This document shows positions 39,548 to 47,769 of a stretch of DNA of 64,000 nt, piece after piece. The stretch lies in the NCBI RefSeq assembly GCF_014679505.1, contig NZ_CP061474.1, positions 2,366,001 to 2,430,000 on the forward strand, given 5' to 3'. This DNA comes from Geobacillus sp. 46C-IIa. GTDB taxonomy: Bacteria > Bacillota > Bacilli > Bacillales > Anoxybacillaceae. The notes beneath the pieces were generated by a model. It made no database searches, was not told where the DNA came from, and saw only the letters and a list, made by a program, of their open reading frames with translations. The position numbers and the translations under genes were made by a program. Numbering within the stretch: position 1 is the first letter of the stretch; every line of letters starts with the position of its first letter.

Positions 39548-40423
39548 ATGCATCGCATTGAAACAACCAAAATGAACCGACGCGCGTTTTTGAAAAAGCT
39601 GACACGCACCGGCTTCGCCGCGGTGCTGGCGACATCGCTCGCCTACGGCTACGCCCGCTGGGTTGAACCGTCACACTTGACGGTGACGCACCATACACTG
39701 TCACACCCGCTCATCCCGAAAGCGTTTCACGGTGTAAAACTGCTGCAATTCAGCGACCTCCATCTCGGGCATTATGACAGCTTGAAACGCTTTTATCACG
39801 TGATCGACCGAATCAACGCGCTGGAGCCTGATCTTGTTGTTTTTACCGGCGATTTGCTTCATGAGGCGAACCGATACCCGCACGCTGAGACGGTCGCTGA
39901 AGCGCTGGCAAACATCCGCGCCCCGCTTGGGAAATTTAGCGTTTATGGCAACCACGACCACGGCGGCTACGGGACGGACATTTACCGCCGGCTGATGGAA
40001 CGGGCCGGGTTTCGCGTCCTTGTCAACGAGCATGCGCTCGTTCACCGCGGGCAGGAGGCGATCGCTGTGGCCGGCGGTGACGATATGATGCTCGGCCGGC
40101 CCGATTGGGCGAAAATGACGGCTGGCATTCCGCCGGCAACATATACGATCGCCCTCGTTCACGAACCGGACAGCGCCATTGAGACGTGCCGCTATCCGAT
40201 TCATGTCCAGCTGTCCGGCCATAGCCATGGCGGACAAATTCAGCTGCCGTTTATCGGCCCGCTCATTACTCCGCCGCTGTCTGAACGGTATTACGAAGGA
40301 TTTTACCACGTCGGCGGGCTTGTGCTGTACGTCAACCGCGGCCTCGGCACAACAAGGGTGCCGCTTCGCTTTTTCGCCCCGCCGGAACTGACGGTCTTTT
40401 CGCTTACTAATCGCGAAAAATAG
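39548..40423 (+). CDS. ykuE: Metallophosphoesterase YkuE with Tat signal
   Basis: Calcineurin-like phosphoesterase of 291 residues. The N-terminus carries a twin-arginine signal (MNRRAFLKK then a hydrophobic stretch). Metal motifs follow: QFSDLHLGH near 67, FTGDLLHE near 98, VYGNHDHGGYG near 130, and SGHSHGGQI near 223. The B. subtilis homologue is Tat-exported to the cell wall. ATG at 39548 follows GAAGGGACG at about 10 nt. Confidence 0.93.
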   Translation: MHRIETTKMNRRAFLKKLTRTGFAAVLATSLAYGYARWVEPSHLTVTHHTLSHPLIPKAFHGVKLLQFSDLHLGHYDSLKRFYHVIDRINALEPDLVVFTGDLLHEANRYPHAETVAEALANIRAPLGKFSVYGNHDHGGYGTDIYRRLMERAGFRVLVNEHALVHRGQEAIAVAGGDDMMLGRPDWAKMTAGIPPATYTIALVHEPDSAIETCRYPIHVQLSGHSHGGQIQLPFIGPLITPPLSERYYEGFYHVGGLVLYVNRGLGTTRVPLRFFAPPELTVFSLTNREK

Positions 40424-40475
40424 GTCAAGTCAGCCACAACTATGTTATAATAGAAAGAAAAAAGGAGACATGTCG

Positions 40476-40910
40476 ATGAAACCGTTGCAGTTGACGGTCG
40501 ACAATATCGCCAAAGCCATTTTTACAGTCAACCGCCATGCGAAGACGGCATTGAACCCTTCGTTTCTTTATCTTCTGAAGAAAAAAGCCATCGAAAAGCT
40601 GCTTGAGGAAGGCAAGGCGAAAAAGGTCGGCCTCCATTTTTCCCGCAATCCAAAATACAGCCAGCAGCAATCTGATGTGCTCGTGGCCGTCGGCGACTAC
40701 TATTTCCACATTCCTCCGACAAAACAAGATTTCGCCGCCCTCCCGCACCTCGGCGCGCTCAGCGACGCATACCGAAATCCTTCCGTCCGGATGCCGCTAT
40801 CGGAGGCAAAAGCAATTCTCATCGCCTACACCGGGATCAAGGAATCGACGGAACGAAAGCCGAAACGATTGACAAAGCCGATGTTTAAGCGGCTCGGCGA
40901 CCGCTACTAA
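40476..40910 (+). CDS. ykyB: YkyB family protein
   Basis: A 144-residue basic cytosolic protein closely matching B. subtilis YkyB: FTVNRHAKTALNPSFLYLLK, KKVGLHFSRNPKYSQQQSDVL (quoted in part as SQQQSDV) and YYFHIPPTKQDFAALPHLG. Function unknown. ATG at 40476 has AAGGAG at good spacing; ATG at 40470 is too close to it. In B. subtilis the next genes are cheV and patA; here an accessory block follows. Confidence 0.92.
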   Translation: MKPLQLTVDNIAKAIFTVNRHAKTALNPSFLYLLKKKAIEKLLEEGKAKKVGLHFSRNPKYSQQQSDVLVAVGDYYFHIPPTKQDFAALPHLGALSDAYRNPSVRMPLSEAKAILIAYTGIKESTERKPKRLTKPMFKRLGDRY

Positions 40911-40912
40911 AC

Positions 40913-40944
40913 AAGGCGCCGGAATGTTCCCGGCGCCTTCTTTT
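40913..40944. terminator. Terminator after ykyB
   Basis: AAGGCGCCGG and CCGGCGCCTT around a short loop, followed by CTTTT. Confidence 0.88.
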
Positions 40945-41109
40945 CTTTCCCCTGCTTACTCATGATGGAACGAAGCGCTCCGCTCCCCCGACGGCGAAGG
41001 GGATTCATAGGCCATTGTTTCACTTCGCCTGAACGTGGAGGCTTTCCGCTCAAAACTAGAAACAGGAGCGGCCTTTATACATTGGGGAAACGGACCGATT
41101 ACGGGAGAA

Positions 41110-42513
41110 TTAGACCGATACCCCCTTTCGCTTCATGCTCCCCCATTGTTTTCGGCGGCGGATGGCATCGATGATTCCTTCGCACCGCCACCATGCCGTC
41201 AGCGGGCGATACCAAAACGTCTCCGTCAGCGAGAAGAAAAAGAGCCACACAAAATCCGAGACGTTCGGAAACTTCCGCTCGGTCCATTCCTCAAGCAACA
41301 CGGCGGCAGCGGACAAAAGCGAGCCGTACAAAACAGAAACCACCAACAAGAGAAGAGCAAACTCGATATATAGGCTTCCGAGAAACAGTGAGAGAACCAT
41401 GACGATATATCCGGCCAGTTCCACAACCGGACCGAGAAACTCAATGAACCAAAAATATGGGAAAGAAAGGAGGCCGATCGAACCGTATTTCGGGTTGAAC
41501 AACAGCGTCCGGTGGCGCCATAAGCTTTCAAGCAGGCCGCGATGCCAGCGCCGCCGCTGTTTCCGCAAGTCGCCATACGTTTCCGGCGCCTCCGTCCAAC
41601 AGACCGGATCCGGGATGTAGATAATTTTTTTCTCCTCATTTTTTTCCCGCGCCAGCCGGTGCAGGCGCACGACAAGTTCCATATCCTCGCCGGCTGTATC
41701 CGCATACCCCCCTGCCTCGATCACCCACTGTTTGGAAAAAACGCCAAACGCTCCAGAAACAATGAGCAGCAAGTTATGGCGGCTTAAGCCGAGACGGCCG
41801 AGCAAAAACGCACGCAAATATTCGATCGTTTGCATAATGACAAGCGGCCGCCGCGACAGCCCGACCTTCACAATGTCACCGCGCTCAATCCGGCAGCCAT
41901 TGGCGATGCGGATGCTTCCCCCCGAGGCGATCACTTCCCCGTCCGCCTCGATCATCGGCTTCATCACTTTTAAAAAGGCGCGCCGCTCCAACACGGAATC
42001 GCCGTCAATCGAACAAATATACGGATAGCGGGAGGCGTTGATCCCCGCGTTTAACGCATCCGCCTTCCCACCGTTTTCTTTGTCCAGGACGAATAAGTGC
42101 GGATAGGCCGGCGAGCGGTAAACCATTTTGATTTCTTTTGCCTCCAGCTGGCGGCGAATCACGCGATACACGGGCCGAAGCCCGAAATGCTCAATCAGCT
42201 TCTCAAGCGTCCGATCCGTTGAACCATCATTAATGACGATCACCTCATATTGCGGATATTCGATGCTGAGCAGCGAGCGGATCGAGCCGACGATGCCAGC
42301 TTCCTCATTATAGGCGGGAACGAGGATGGACACCGGCTTTGCATAGCTCACATCGAGCAGCTCCTCGTACGGCTCCCAGTCATCCAGCCGATGGGTGCGC
42401 CGTAAGTGGACGAAGGAAACGGCGAGCAGAAATGTATAAAAAACGACGACACCGGCCATGTAAACGAGCACAGCCTGCCCGATGGCCGCCACAAGTGTCT
42501 GCCATGGCCCCAC
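41110..42513 (-). CDS. GT2 membrane glycosyltransferase (PgaC/YdaM-like)
   Basis: Processive family-2 glycosyltransferase of 467 residues for a surface polysaccharide. An N-terminal helix (about 5-35) precedes the catalytic domain: VLVPAYNEEAG, NDGSTDRT, NGGKADALNAG, SIDGDSVLE, GEDMELV and acceptor motif QRRRWHRG. Four or five helices follow. It resembles poly-N-acetylglucosamine synthases, but the sugar is not certain. GTG at 42513 (SD GGGGAGGAG) shares one base with the stop of the HEAT gene, so ATG 42537 is not used. Confidence 0.88.
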   Translation of the reverse strand: MGPWQTLVAAIGQAVLVYMAGVVVFYTFLLAVSFVHLRRTHRLDDWEPYEELLDVSYAKPVSILVPAYNEEAGIVGSIRSLLSIEYPQYEVIVINDGSTDRTLEKLIEHFGLRPVYRVIRRQLEAKEIKMVYRSPAYPHLFVLDKENGGKADALNAGINASRYPYICSIDGDSVLERRAFLKVMKPMIEADGEVIASGGSIRIANGCRIERGDIVKVGLSRRPLVIMQTIEYLRAFLLGRLGLSRHNLLLIVSGAFGVFSKQWVIEAGGYADTAGEDMELVVRLHRLAREKNEEKKIIYIPDPVCWTEAPETYGDLRKQRRRWHRGLLESLWRHRTLLFNPKYGSIGLLSFPYFWFIEFLGPVVELAGYIVMVLSLFLGSLYIEFALLLLVVSVLYGSLLSAAAVLLEEWTERKFPNVSDFVWLFFFSLTETFWYRPLTAWWRCEGIIDAIRRRKQWGSMKRKGVSV

Positions 42514-43538
42514 TATATCTCCTCCCCTTCGAGCCATTGCCTTGCCATATCACGGGCGTAGCGGTCGTCCACATTTTGGGCCGCTGTACGCAATACAGCC
42601 CGGCCGCCCGGAAGGCGGGCGATGGCCGCGGCCGCCTCCGAACGAACGGCAAAGGAACGGTCTGAAAGCCGCTCGCACAGAAGCGGGAGCAGCTTTTCTT
42701 CCCGGCATTTTCCGGCAAGGCGGGCCGCCATCAATCTCTCTTGCCAATGCGGCGAGCGCAAGTGGCGCTCGAGCTGCCGCGCGCCAAGCGGCACACCGAT
42801 TTCTGCCATCGCCTTGAGCGCACGAACGCGGATTTCCCATTCTTCCGATGCCAGTAGCCACTGCAAAAACAGCTGCTCTTGACGGCGGCGGATGCCGATC
42901 ATGTCGATCAACGCATATTTTCCCGCCGGCGGCAGTTCAGCAAACCGCTTTTTCACCTGCTGAAGCAGCTGCTCGCCCATATGACCAAAAATAATGCGAT
43001 ACGCAAATTCCGTCAACTCATATCTCGGTTGAAGCACATACGTCACGACCGGACGATAATCAAATTTGGCGAAAATGGCCAATATTTTCGCTGCCTCTCC
43101 TTCTGTGACCTCATCGGAGCGGTACAGCCGTTCGATGTCGGGCAGCATCCCTTTCATCTGCAAATCTTCGATGAGAAACAGCGCGTTCATCCGCTCGCTC
43201 CATTGCCGGCTTGCCAGCCGGCGGCGCAGCCAGCCTTGAAAGTGCGCTTCAGCAAACGCGCGAAGGCGCGCCTGCACATGCTCCCCTTTCAGTAGCGAGG
43301 CAAAGCTGTCCAACAGTTGGAGCACAGCCTCCCGCTCAAGCGGCGATGAAAAACGAAACGAAAGCTCCTCCTCTCCGAGCAAATAGCGGAGCAGCGGGAG
43401 ACGGCGTTCTTCCTTATAGGCGCGAAGCCGGGCCTGGCGCCGGTTTTCCCGCCATTTGCGCATGACCAAATAAATGAATAGCCCGGTCAGCACCGCCAAC
43501 AAAGCAGCCGCCATCGCGACGGCGAAAACGAGCGCCAT
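42513..43538 (-). CDS. Membrane-anchored HEAT-repeat-like protein
   Basis: A 341-residue protein with one N-terminal helix (about 5-27) and a basic stop-transfer KWRENRRQARLR. The rest is alpha-solenoid-like: repeated helical pairs such as WEIRVRALKAMAEIG, WQERLMAARLAGKC and RSFAVRSEAAAAIARL near the C-terminus (HEAT repeats). It probably scaffolds the neighbouring enzymes at the membrane. It overlaps the diguanylate cyclase gene (TAATG) and the glycosyltransferase gene (TAGTG), indicating tight co-translation. No specific function is known to me. Confidence 0.85.
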   Translation of the reverse strand: MALVFAVAMAAALLAVLTGLFIYLVMRKWRENRRQARLRAYKEERRLPLLRYLLGEEELSFRFSSPLEREAVLQLLDSFASLLKGEHVQARLRAFAEAHFQGWLRRRLASRQWSERMNALFLIEDLQMKGMLPDIERLYRSDEVTEGEAAKILAIFAKFDYRPVVTYVLQPRYELTEFAYRIIFGHMGEQLLQQVKKRFAELPPAGKYALIDMIGIRRRQEQLFLQWLLASEEWEIRVRALKAMAEIGVPLGARQLERHLRSPHWQERLMAARLAGKCREEKLLPLLCERLSDRSFAVRSEAAAAIARLPGGRAVLRTAAQNVDDRYARDMARQWLEGEEI

Positions 43539-45175
43539 TACTCCTCCAACTCCTTTAGCAGCCGGCGCAGCCGCGCTTCAAGCTCAAGCCATTTGAACGG
43601 CTTTGTCACATACTCATCGACCCCTTTTTCGAGAGCATGGGCAATTTCCCGCTCATCTTGGCGCGACGTCAGCATCATCACTTTATGCGGCATTCGCCGA
43701 CGGCGGAGGCGGTGCAATACCTCGAGGCCGTCCATTTTCGGCATAACCCGGTCTAGAATGACGACGAAGCGCCGTCCATGTTCGCAGAGCGGCGATTCGA
43801 GGAAGGAAAGCCCGTCGCCAAACTCATAAATGTCCACTTCCCGCTCCTGCTCGGCGGCAAGCTTGCGAACGAGATCAGCGATGACCGTCCGCGCCAATTC
43901 ATCGTCGTCGACGATGGCAACAGACCACCGCTGTGTATCCGCCTGGCGATGTTGTTTTTCGGCCTGAGCGCCATTGGCGTGGGACGTTTGCCTCCGCGCT
44001 TCTTCAACTCGGTTGCCGCCCTTTCTTTTGGCTTCATACAGCGCTTTGTCGGCCAAGTTGAGCCAATGATCGAGCGGTTCGTTCGGATCGTCGCATTCGA
44101 CAAAACCGGCGGAAAACGTGCACGACAGGCGCACGCCATCCGCCTCGACTTCCTCGGAAGCGAACTGGCGCTGCAGCCGTCTAAGCACGCGGCGCGCCTC
44201 TCCTGTCGATGTTTTTGCCAGCCAAACGACAAACTCCTCGCCCCCAAAGCGGACGACCGTATCCATTCCCCGCGTATGTTGAAGCAAAAAGGCAGCCAGC
44301 TTTTTTAACACCGCATCACCCACCAAGTGGCCGAAACGGTCATTGACTTGCTTGAAATGGTCCAAATCGAGCAGCGCCAAACAGCTCGGTGTCCCGGAAC
44401 GCTCGAGATCGCTGCGCAGGCGGACATACACTCGCGGCAAGTATTTACGATTGTAGACGCCGGTTAACTCATCAATAAGTACAAGTTCATCAATTTTCCG
44501 CTTTTTTTCTACGAGACGCCGAACACGAATGAACAGCTCGCCAGCTGCAGCCGGCTTCACGATGACATCGTCGGCGCCAAGCTCATACCATTTTAGATGG
44601 ACGGCTTTGCGCCCATCCCTGCTGACGATCACTACTGGAATGTAGCAAGGGCGACCGGTGTTCTCGAGCAGCGCAAGGAAAGAAGGAGTTTCCAAATGAT
44701 CTTCCCCGATGTCGACGATGATGCAGTCCGGGTTGAGGCGAAACATCGATGCCGCCGCCTGTTCGAGGGAAGGAAGCGTGATGAAGCGCCACGGTACGGT
44801 TTGCAATGATCCGCGGAGATAAGCAAAAAATAGCGGATCATTTCCGCAAAGGAGAACATCGGCTTCCGTCCCTCCGCGTTGCGGGGGGGAAGCGATTGGA
44901 GAATCGGTTTCTTCGGCTTCATAGCAGCGGCGAAGGAGCGGAACCATCTCTGCCAGCGCCTCCTCCGCCGTCCATTGCCGTTCCTTTTGCCTGCTCATTC
45001 CCTGGAGAATCCGTTCCGCTTCGGCAGCGATATCATTGCGGCCGATCACCTCCGCCGCCCGGCCGATGGCACCGAAAAACCGGATCAGCTCCGCGCTGCT
45101 GAGCGGTGATGAAGCCTCCCATTGTTCATACTGTTCTTTCATCTGGTCTAGTAACGAGACGACATAGGAATCCAA
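43538..45175 (-). CDS. Response regulator diguanylate cyclase, REC-GGDEF-REC
   Basis: Makes c-di-GMP. Order in 545 residues: an N-terminal helical, Hpt-like region (1-95), a REC-like domain (about 105-225, Asp155, Lys207, acidic pair reduced to Asn-Asp), GGDEF domain (230-395) with active site GGEEF at 311-315 and inhibitory I-site RGMD at 302-305, then a canonical REC (VAIVDDDE, Asp475, Lys525). Start is probably TTG 45175 behind AAAGGAGAGG; ATG 45253 adds 26 atypical residues with poor SD spacing. First gene of the trio. No histidine kinase gene is nearby. Confidence 0.9.
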   Translation of the reverse strand: MDSYVVSLLDQMKEQYEQWEASSPLSSAELIRFFGAIGRAAEVIGRNDIAAEAERILQGMSRQKERQWTAEEALAEMVPLLRRCYEAEETDSPIASPPQRGGTEADVLLCGNDPLFFAYLRGSLQTVPWRFITLPSLEQAAASMFRLNPDCIIVDIGEDHLETPSFLALLENTGRPCYIPVVIVSRDGRKAVHLKWYELGADDVIVKPAAAGELFIRVRRLVEKKRKIDELVLIDELTGVYNRKYLPRVYVRLRSDLERSGTPSCLALLDLDHFKQVNDRFGHLVGDAVLKKLAAFLLQHTRGMDTVVRFGGEEFVVWLAKTSTGEARRVLRRLQRQFASEEVEADGVRLSCTFSAGFVECDDPNEPLDHWLNLADKALYEAKRKGGNRVEEARRQTSHANGAQAEKQHRQADTQRWSVAIVDDDELARTVIADLVRKLAAEQEREVDIYEFGDGLSFLESPLCEHGRRFVVILDRVMPKMDGLEVLHRLRRRRMPHKVMMLTSRQDEREIAHALEKGVDEYVTKPFKWLELEARLRRLLKELEE

Positions 45176-45442
45176 CTTCCCTCTCCTTTCTTCATAGTAA
45201 CCACTTCCTAATTGCGGTAAAAAGAAGTTCTCGCGCTGCTTCCATTTTCGCATCCCCTTTTTGGCGGGGGGTGGTCAAGGGCGAATCCGGCCTTGAGCAT
45301 CCTCCGCTGCTCATTGGGATGGTCTATGCGGAGTTTTCATAAAACTTTTGACGCTACCTTTTTCCTATTACTAATATAATCGATCCGGAAAAAAACATGA
45401 AAAGAAAAGAACACGACCCCCGCGAACTTTCCGCCGACCAAA
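45176..45442. other. Upstream region of the GGDEF-HEAT-GT2 operon
   Basis: This gap holds the operon's promoter. A minus-strand TATATT lies near 45375 without a good -35. The segment 45176-45253 is an open extension of the cyclase frame but looks non-coding. No other gene is seen. Confidence 0.5.
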
Positions 45443-45475
45443 CAAAAAAGCCGCTGCCTTTATGCAACGGCTCTA
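45443..45475 (-). terminator. Terminator of the DUF1906 gene
   Basis: Minus strand: AGCCGTTGC and GCAGCGGCT around a 6-nt loop, followed by TTTTTTG. Confidence 0.9.
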
Positions 45476-45476
45476 T

Positions 45477-46127
45477 TCAATACAAAAAGTCAAGCAGGCG
45501 GCGGTCCGCCAAATTCGTATCAACCGGACAAACTTCCGCGTCGCGCCCGTACTGCCAGACCCAGACGTTCGCGCTGCAAGGCGGGGCGGCCGGCTGGTAG
45601 CGCGGCGCTTTTTGTTCTTTCGTCGTTCCCGGCCTTGGAGCCGCGCTCCAAATGACGGCCTGCACCGCCACTTGATTGTTCCTCCCCACCGCCTCGCAAT
45701 AAGCGGCGGCGAAATCTCCCTTCGTTGGATCGGCGTACAGTCCCGGGCGATACCCGGTCGGATAGAGTGTTTCCACCCAAGCAGCGATCCAAGCCGCGTC
45801 GACGGCAAAAAAGTCTTCAATGTTGGCAAACAGCAATTTATTTTTCGGAATGCCGAGCCGCCGCGCATGGAACACCGCATTGCGCGCCGCCACTTGCCCG
45901 TTCGCATAGCCGACCGCCTCACGAAAGGCGTTGTAGATGGGCATCACTTTTACTCCATAGTTGCGGATGCGCGTGATCTCGTCCCGCGTCAACCCTTCCG
46001 ACACATTGGGCACTTCCACCAAATAGCGGCCCCAAAATTTCGGGTAACCGAGCTCTGTCCGTACGCATTGAAACAATTGGTCCGTTACGACTTGCGCCGA
46101 ATCAACGCCCCAAACACCTCTTACCAT
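45477..46127 (-). CDS. DUF1906 glycoside-hydrolase-like protein
   Basis: A 216-residue protein of the Rv2525c-like (DUF1906) TIM-barrel group related to GH25 lysozymes. It opens RGVWGVDSAQ and carries FWGRYL, a mid-protein LLFANIEDF, GYRPGLYAD and the C-terminal VWVWQYGRDAEVC. The acidic residues in IED may be catalytic. No signal peptide is evident, so its location is unclear. ATG at 46127 follows AAGGAGGGGG. A single-gene unit with a strong terminator. Confidence 0.83.
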   Translation of the reverse strand: MVRGVWGVDSAQVVTDQLFQCVRTELGYPKFWGRYLVEVPNVSEGLTRDEITRIRNYGVKVMPIYNAFREAVGYANGQVAARNAVFHARRLGIPKNKLLFANIEDFFAVDAAWIAAWVETLYPTGYRPGLYADPTKGDFAAAYCEAVGRNNQVAVQAVIWSAAPRPGTTKEQKAPRYQPAAPPCSANVWVWQYGRDAEVCPVDTNLADRRLLDFLY

Positions 46128-46198
46128 CCTTCCCCCTCCTTCGCGGTCACATTGCCACAGTTATGTATATGAGGGGGACAGCTTGTTTTATACGGCTG

Positions 46199-47188
46199 CT
46201 AGCGGCGCTCCCGATCCTCTTTCGCCCAGTCGCCTTTTAACAGCTGGAACCAGCCGTTGCGCTTAAACCAAATAAACATCGTTATGCCGATGGTTGCCAT
46301 GACAGCCAATACGGCAAAGTACCCATATTTCCAGCGCAGTTCAGGCATATAGTCAAAGTTCATCCCATAAATGCCGGCAATAAAGGTGAGCGGCATAAAA
46401 ATCGTCGTAATGGCCGTAAACGTCATCATAATGTTATTCATTCTGTTGGAGTTGAGCGACAAATAGCTGTCCCGAATATCGGCGGTAATTTCCCGATTCG
46501 TCTCAATCATTTCCGATAGCTTTAATAAATGATCGTAAATATCATGGAAATACAACTGCCGCTCTTTCATGCGCTGCAGCCGATCGGAGTGGATGATGCG
46601 GTACAATAAGTCGCGCATCGGCACAATCGTCCGGCGCAATCTCGATAAATCGCCGCGAATATCAAACACTTTTTCGATCACGTCATGAATCGGCTCGTTG
46701 TTCGTATTTTCCTCTAAATCATTCAACACATCTTCAATGTAGTACAGCGGGGGGAAGTAATCATCAACGAGCTTGTCGATCAGCCGATACATGACATGAA
46801 ACGGCCCCTGCTGCACGTCCTGCTCGCGCTTCAGCCGCTCCCATACGTCCTCGACCGCATGAACCGGCGACTTATGAAACGAAACGATAAAGTTTTGTCC
46901 GACAAACAGATCGACTTCCTCAGCCTCAAGCGTCGTCCCCGCAATCGCATGGAGGACAACAAATAAGTAGCGGTCATAAAAATCGAGTTTCGGCCGCTGC
47001 ACATATTCCAAACAGTCCTCAATCGCGAGCGGGTGGAAACGGAAAAACGAGGCGAGCAAGTCTGCCTCCTCGTCCGTCGGCTCATGAAAATCGACCCAAT
47101 ACCATGAAACGTCCGGGCTGTTGACGAACGTTAAATCGACATCATGTATAACCTCAAACTCTTTTGTTACGACACACGTACGGATCAT
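46199..47188 (-). CDS. corA: Magnesium/cobalt transporter CorA
   Basis: Pentameric CorA-type divalent cation channel, 329 residues. A long cytosolic N-terminal domain (about 1-265) includes HPLAIEDCLEYVQRPKLD and the stalk helix. Two C-terminal helices follow, with the signature YGMNFDYMPEL near 280 between them and the basic end KEDRERR. The ATG at 47188 has AAGGTG at 8 nt; ATG at 47194 is too close to it. Confidence 0.93.
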   Translation of the reverse strand: MIRTCVVTKEFEVIHDVDLTFVNSPDVSWYWVDFHEPTDEEADLLASFFRFHPLAIEDCLEYVQRPKLDFYDRYLFVVLHAIAGTTLEAEEVDLFVGQNFIVSFHKSPVHAVEDVWERLKREQDVQQGPFHVMYRLIDKLVDDYFPPLYYIEDVLNDLEENTNNEPIHDVIEKVFDIRGDLSRLRRTIVPMRDLLYRIIHSDRLQRMKERQLYFHDIYDHLLKLSEMIETNREITADIRDSYLSLNSNRMNNIMMTFTAITTIFMPLTFIAGIYGMNFDYMPELRWKYGYFAVLAVMATIGITMFIWFKRNGWFQLLKGDWAKEDRERR

Positions 47189-47312
47189 CGCCATCTCACC
47201 TTGCCATTTTTTCTCTTCTTATCATAACCGAAAAGACGTTACACCCCAACAAAAAACGGGTATAGAAATCGTGTAGAGAAAAAATTGACAAAAAATATTT
47301 ATCTAAATTTTC

Positions 47313-47341
47313 TTTACATTTTCACCAAAAACGATGATAAT
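47313..47341 (+). promoter_or_regulatory. Promoter of the IDEAL-domain gene
   Basis: TTTACA (47313-47318), 17-bp spacer, GATAAT (47336-47341), in an AT-rich patch. Confidence 0.65.
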
Positions 47342-47386
47342 ATAAAAAAGGGAACTCCTTCGTTCCCATATGGGAGGGAATCAACG

Positions 47387-47614
47387 ATGTACGAAAAACA
47401 GTATCCGAACGAAGGCGCCGTATTGTTCAACCAGCCGGAAGAAAAAAGCAGCTATGGTCCAATGGCCGAACGAGTATTGAAAGAAGCGATCTTCCAGTTT
47501 CAGAGAAAAAAACTGATGGAAAAAATTGATGAGGCGCTCGCTGCCGGCAACAAGCCGCTGTTTTTCAAACTTTCCGCCCAATATAACGACTTGTTGAAAA
47601 AATACGGCGTGTAA
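47387..47614 (+). CDS. IDEAL-domain small protein
   Basis: A 75-residue soluble protein with the IDEAL motif near residue 48 (KIDEALAAGNKPLFFKLSAQYN). The domain occurs alone or in small Bacillales regulators and its role is poorly known. ATG at 47387 follows GGGAGGG; the longer frame from 47285 crosses the promoter. It has a large terminator of its own. Confidence 0.87.
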   Translation: MYEKQYPNEGAVLFNQPEEKSSYGPMAERVLKEAIFQFQRKKLMEKIDEALAAGNKPLFFKLSAQYNDLLKKYGV

Positions 47615-47657
47615 AAGGAGCGAACGAAGTTGGAGTGTGAATCATCCATGACAGGGT

Positions 47658-47709
47658 GAGCCCCATTTCCGTCTGCGGAAACGATCCGAACGGAAAGGGG
47701 CTCATTTTT
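47658..47709 (+). terminator. Terminator of the IDEAL-domain gene
   Basis: GAGCCCCATTTCCGT (47658-47672) pairs with ACGGAAAGGGGCTC (47690-47703), one bulge, followed by TTTTTG. Confidence 0.9.
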
Positions 47710-47769
47710 GTTTTTCTGTTTTTCATTCTCAATGGTACAATAGAGAAAAAACGGAAAGGTGGACAACTC

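Noticed and set aside
43753..44308. Long frames opposite the GGDEF gene
   Set aside because: They are rich in Arg/Pro/Ser and are explained by the GC-biased third positions of the real gene.
45176..45253. 26-residue N-terminal extension of the GGDEF protein
   Set aside because: Its ATG directly abuts the GGGG, while TTG at 45175 has AAGGAGAGG at 7 nt.
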